From Nitrospirota bacterium (GTDB taxonomy: Bacteria > Nitrospirota > Nitrospiria > Nitrospirales > UBA8639), in assembly GCA_003233615.1 (NCBI GenBank), contig QIMB01000472.1:1-8437 (forward strand): a stretch of DNA of 8,437 nucleotides, given 5' to 3'. The notes beneath the pieces were generated by a model that saw only the letters and a list, made by a program, of their open reading frames with translations, was not told the DNA's origin and did no database searches. This document shows positions 6,352 through 8,437 of this stretch, piece by piece. The position numbers and the translations under genes are program-made. The stretch's first letter is position 1; each line of letters starts with the position of its first letter.

Positions 6352-7077
6352 ATGTCTGATTCATCCCTCAATCTCAGTCCTATCATCAATGCTATGCAAG
6401 CTCCCATCCGACGCTATGCTGAGCGTATTCGAGAATTAGCTGGGACCAATGCTCTCACGTTGGTGTTATTTGGATCGATTGCTGCTAGCAGTTTTGAGCC
6501 CCGTCGTCATACAGCCCGAAGTGTCCTCGTCCTTCAAGCTGTGGATCTGGACATGCTTCGCCAATTTGCAAAAGATGGTGCCAAACTTGGGAAAGCGATG
6601 ATCGCAGCCCCGTTGATCATGACCCCGGAATATATTGACGCGTCTGTGGATGTATTTCCCCTTGAGTTCATAGAAATTCAGCAACGGCATTTCTGTGTGT
6701 TTGGTCCTGATCATTTCGAGGGCCTGTCTTTTGAGCACACCCATGTTCGTTTGCAATGTGAACGCGAACTGAAAACGTTGCTGATTAGTATGCGCCAAGC
6801 CCTTTTGTCTGCGGCTGGCCATGAAAAATTATTTAAAACGATTGAAGCCGATGTCGCGGATCGTCTCATGCGAACCCTTCGTGGTTTGCTCTGGCTACAT
6901 GAGAAGAAAGAAGGGCAATCGGCCTTACACACCATCGAGGAGGTTGAGATAAGTACGAAACACGCATTCCCAGGGCTCCGGGATGTCATTCAGGAGACGG
7001 GAAATCATGGGTGGGCAGAGTTTCAATCGTTGTATAATGAGATTGACGTATTAAGGAAACTTGTTGATGCGTGGTAG
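6352..7077 (+). CDS. Nucleotidyltransferase-fold protein, probably catalytically inactive
   Basis: This 241-residue protein resembles the MNT/aminoglycoside nucleotidyltransferase fold. Seen: LTLVLFGSIAASSFEP (36-50), with the conserved G-S turn; strand SVLVLQAVDLDML (57-69); then SVDVFPLEFIEIQQRHFCVF (98-117), where family members carry the third acidic residue (D100); and a C-terminal helical half. The D-x-D that should follow the G-S turn is absent (RHTARSVLVL), so metal-dependent transfer is doubtful and a binding or regulatory role is more likely. ATG 6352 has AAAAGGAAA upstream, and a TATGAT box (6317-6322) is a possible -10. The next gene starts inside its last codons, so the two are translationally coupled. 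What it does for the TPM/LemA pair is unknown. Confidence 0.72.
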   Translation: MSDSSLNLSPIINAMQAPIRRYAERIRELAGTNALTLVLFGSIAASSFEPRRHTARSVLVLQAVDLDMLRQFAKDGAKLGKAMIAAPLIMTPEYIDASVDVFPLEFIEIQQRHFCVFGPDHFEGLSFEHTHVRLQCERELKTLLISMRQALLSAAGHEKLFKTIEADVADRLMRTLRGLLWLHEKKEGQSALHTIEEVEISTKHAFPGLRDVIQETGNHGWAEFQSLYNEIDVLRKLVDAW

Positions 7078-7906
7078 TACTTCTTTCATATTCCGGCTTG
7101 CCATTATCTTACTCACGTGCCTGTGTGTTGATGGTTTTCTCTATGCTGAAGTCTTGATCAAAGATCCAGGAACCTACGTTGTGGACACCGCTGGCGTGAT
7201 GCAGGCATCAGATAAACAACAATTAGAAGGCTGGCTACGGGAACTTGAACAAAAAACGACTGCTCAGGTGAAAGTCTTGACCGTTCAGACGACTGAAGGA
7301 GAAGATATTTTTAGTTTCGCCCAGCGACATGCGGAGGAGTGGAAGTTAGGGCAAGCAGGGAAAGATAATGGAGCATTGATTGCGTTTGCCTTACAGGAAC
7401 GTCGTGTGCGTATACAGATTGGCTACGGCCTGGAAGGCGTTCTGCCCGACTCATGGGCCGGGTCGTTATCACGAGGTGTGGCTTCTCAATTTTTCAAGCA
7501 GGGAAAGTATTCCCAAGGTCTTCTCCAGCTCACAATTGCTACGGCCAACAAAGTCGCTGATAACGCACAGATACAACTGACCGGCATTCCGAATATTCGG
7601 TATCGCCCCGGTGACTCTCGCAGTGCTAGTGGTTGGCTGTCAGGGCTCTTATTTCCGCTTTTCATTTTGTTCGGAATTTTTAACTCGATGACCCGCAGAC
7701 GACGTTATCAGTCAAGGTGGGGCGGTGGCGGCCTTATGGGTGGTATGCTGTTAGGAGGCATGTTAGGGGGGATGGGCGGACGCCGCTCACATTGGGGCGG
7801 GTCTTCGAGTGGATTTGGTGGCGGGTTTGGCGGGGGATTTGGAGGAGGATCATTGGTGGTGGTGGTGGCGCCAGTTGGTAGCAAAGGAGAATCAATCATT
7901 GAATAG
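7067..7906 (+). CDS. TPM-domain (YgcG-like) secreted membrane protein, frameshifted tail
   Basis: A signal peptide ends near FLYA-EV, then comes a TPM domain (about residues 25-165) with YVVDTAGVM, LEQKTTAQVKVLTV, GKDNGALIAFALQERRVRIQIGYGLEG and the Gly-Gln-Tyr region GKYSQGLL. Next come a transmembrane helix (GLLFPLFILFGIF) and an Arg patch, then a Gly-rich tail. TPM proteins (Psb32/YgcG type) face the periplasm; several aid membrane-complex upkeep. I chose ATG 7067 over TTG 7061 because TAAGGAAA (7052-7059) fits it better; it overlaps the previous gene by 11 bases. The tail reads GGGSLVVVVAPVGSKGESIIE, whereas the family ends in Gly-rich ...GGASGW/ASW. Adding one T at 7853-7854 gives SFGGGGGASW and a stop at 7879-7881, so one base has probably been lost (271 residues if restored). 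LemA follows. Confidence 0.88.
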   Translation: MRGSTSFIFRLAIILLTCLCVDGFLYAEVLIKDPGTYVVDTAGVMQASDKQQLEGWLRELEQKTTAQVKVLTVQTTEGEDIFSFAQRHAEEWKLGQAGKDNGALIAFALQERRVRIQIGYGLEGVLPDSWAGSLSRGVASQFFKQGKYSQGLLQLTIATANKVADNAQIQLTGIPNIRYRPGDSRSASGWLSGLLFPLFILFGIFNSMTRRRRYQSRWGGGGLMGGMLLGGMLGGMGGRRSHWGGSSSGFGGGFGGGFGGGSLVVVVAPVGSKGESIIE

Positions 7907-7927
7907 CCGAGTGAAGGAGGGGGAACT

Positions 7928-8437
7928 GTGAGCGCAAGTCGAATTCTGTTGATTGGGTTTGGAGTCGTTGTTGCACTGTTTTTAGTAGGGGGTGGATGCG
8001 TATATACCGGCTATAACCAGGCTATCACCTATGATGAAGCCGTCAAAAGCCAATGGGCTCAGGTAGAAAACCAACTGCAGCGACGGTTCGAGCTCATACC
8101 CAATTTAATTGCAACCGTCAAAGGCGTGGCCAAACAGGAAGAGAAAATTTTTCTCGGTGTCGCAGAAGCTCGAAAAGCGTATTTCCAGGCAGACTCTATT
8201 AATGCCAAAGCCAAAGCCGCTGGTGGAATGGAAGGAGCCCTTTCTCGCTTGCTGTTGTTGCGCGAATCCTATCCTCAGCTCAAATCTGATCAAGCATTTC
8301 TCAAGCTGCAAGATCAATTGGAAGGTACAGAAAATCGTTTGGCCGTCGAACGGAAACGCTACAACGATGCGGTGCGCCAACTGAACACCTACATCCGTAA
8401 GCTCCTCGGAAAATTCTATGCCGGGTTAGCAGATGTG
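7928..8437 (+). CDS. lemA: LemA family protein (3' end beyond window)
   Basis: The 170 visible residues begin with an N-terminal membrane helix (RILLIGFGVVVALFLVGG, 5-22) and then the LemA domain. Diagnostic motifs are YDEAVKSQWAQVENQLQRR (35-53), ELIPNLIATVKGVAKQE (55-71), LSRLLLLRESYPQLKSDQAF (105-124) and LQDQLEGTENRLAVERKRYN (127-146). LemA proteins are anchored helical bundles outside the cytoplasm and commonly pair with TPM/YgcG genes; their exact role is unsettled. The start is GTG 7928, with AAGGAGG (7914-7920) seven bases upstream and only 21 bases after the TPM stop, so they are one operon. C24 follows GGG, a poor lipobox, so lipidation is possible but not supported. The frame is open at the right edge; only the end of the domain and the C-terminus are missing. 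Confidence 0.94.
   Translation, partial: MSASRILLIGFGVVVALFLVGGGCVYTGYNQAITYDEAVKSQWAQVENQLQRRFELIPNLIATVKGVAKQEEKIFLGVAEARKAYFQADSINAKAKAAGGMEGALSRLLLLRESYPQLKSDQAFLKLQDQLEGTENRLAVERKRYNDAVRQLNTYIRKLLGKFYAGLADV

Noticed and set aside
7879..7927. Separate small gene between TPM and LemA
   Set aside because: The only coding here is the frameshifted extension of TPM and the LemA ribosome site.
8105..8380. 91-residue frame on the minus strand
   Set aside because: It lies opposite the LemA reading frame, which carries clear family motifs and a strong ribosome site.

Overview
The window looks like ordinary bacterial chromosome with one decayed integration site in the middle. Base composition looks balanced by eye, and most genes have good Shine-Dalgarno sites. 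The mix of genes (a DUF4340 protein, a glycine-rich RRM protein, a TPM/LemA pair, an IS6-type element) would fit a Gram-negative, Nitrospira-like bacterium. That placement is a low-confidence impression, because no marker gene here settles it.

Layout. 14-1162 (+): membrane-anchored DUF4340 protein, probably the last gene of a gliding-type ABC transporter operon lying to the left. 1355-2234 (-): small MscS channel, intact except for one extra base in a run of six T. A REP-like palindrome follows at 2303-2337. 2542-3151 (-): unrecognised three-helix membrane protein, also split by one apparent frameshift. 3213-3377 (+): initiator tRNA-Met with its promoter and terminator.

3281-5155 is the scar of one or two integrative elements that used the 3' end of the initiator tRNA. 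A tyrosine integrase reads toward the tRNA and ends inside it. It has lost its N-terminus to a 794-bp IS6-family element and its second catalytic arginine to glycine. Beyond the IS, a 12-bp copy of the tRNA 3' end recurs at 5017-5028. It is followed by a second orphan terminator and by a 29-codon frame that resembles the tail of the integrase.

5213-5536 (-): small RRM RNA-binding protein with its own promoter and terminator. 5590-6307 has no convincing gene. It holds a 12-bp inverted repeat in an AT-rich patch and a row of three hairpins.

6352-8437 (+): a tight cluster of a nucleotidyltransferase-fold protein lacking its catalytic aspartates, a secreted TPM-domain protein and a LemA protein cut by the window end. 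The TPM gene has a one-base deletion near its 3' end that replaces the usual Gly-rich ...ASW tail. Three separate genes each differ by one base from a full-length frame, two of them at homopolymers, so consensus errors must be excluded before any biological reading.

I found no convincing new multi-gene system. The most interesting parts are the tandem remains at the initiator tRNA and the structured, gene-free stretch before the TPM/LemA cluster.
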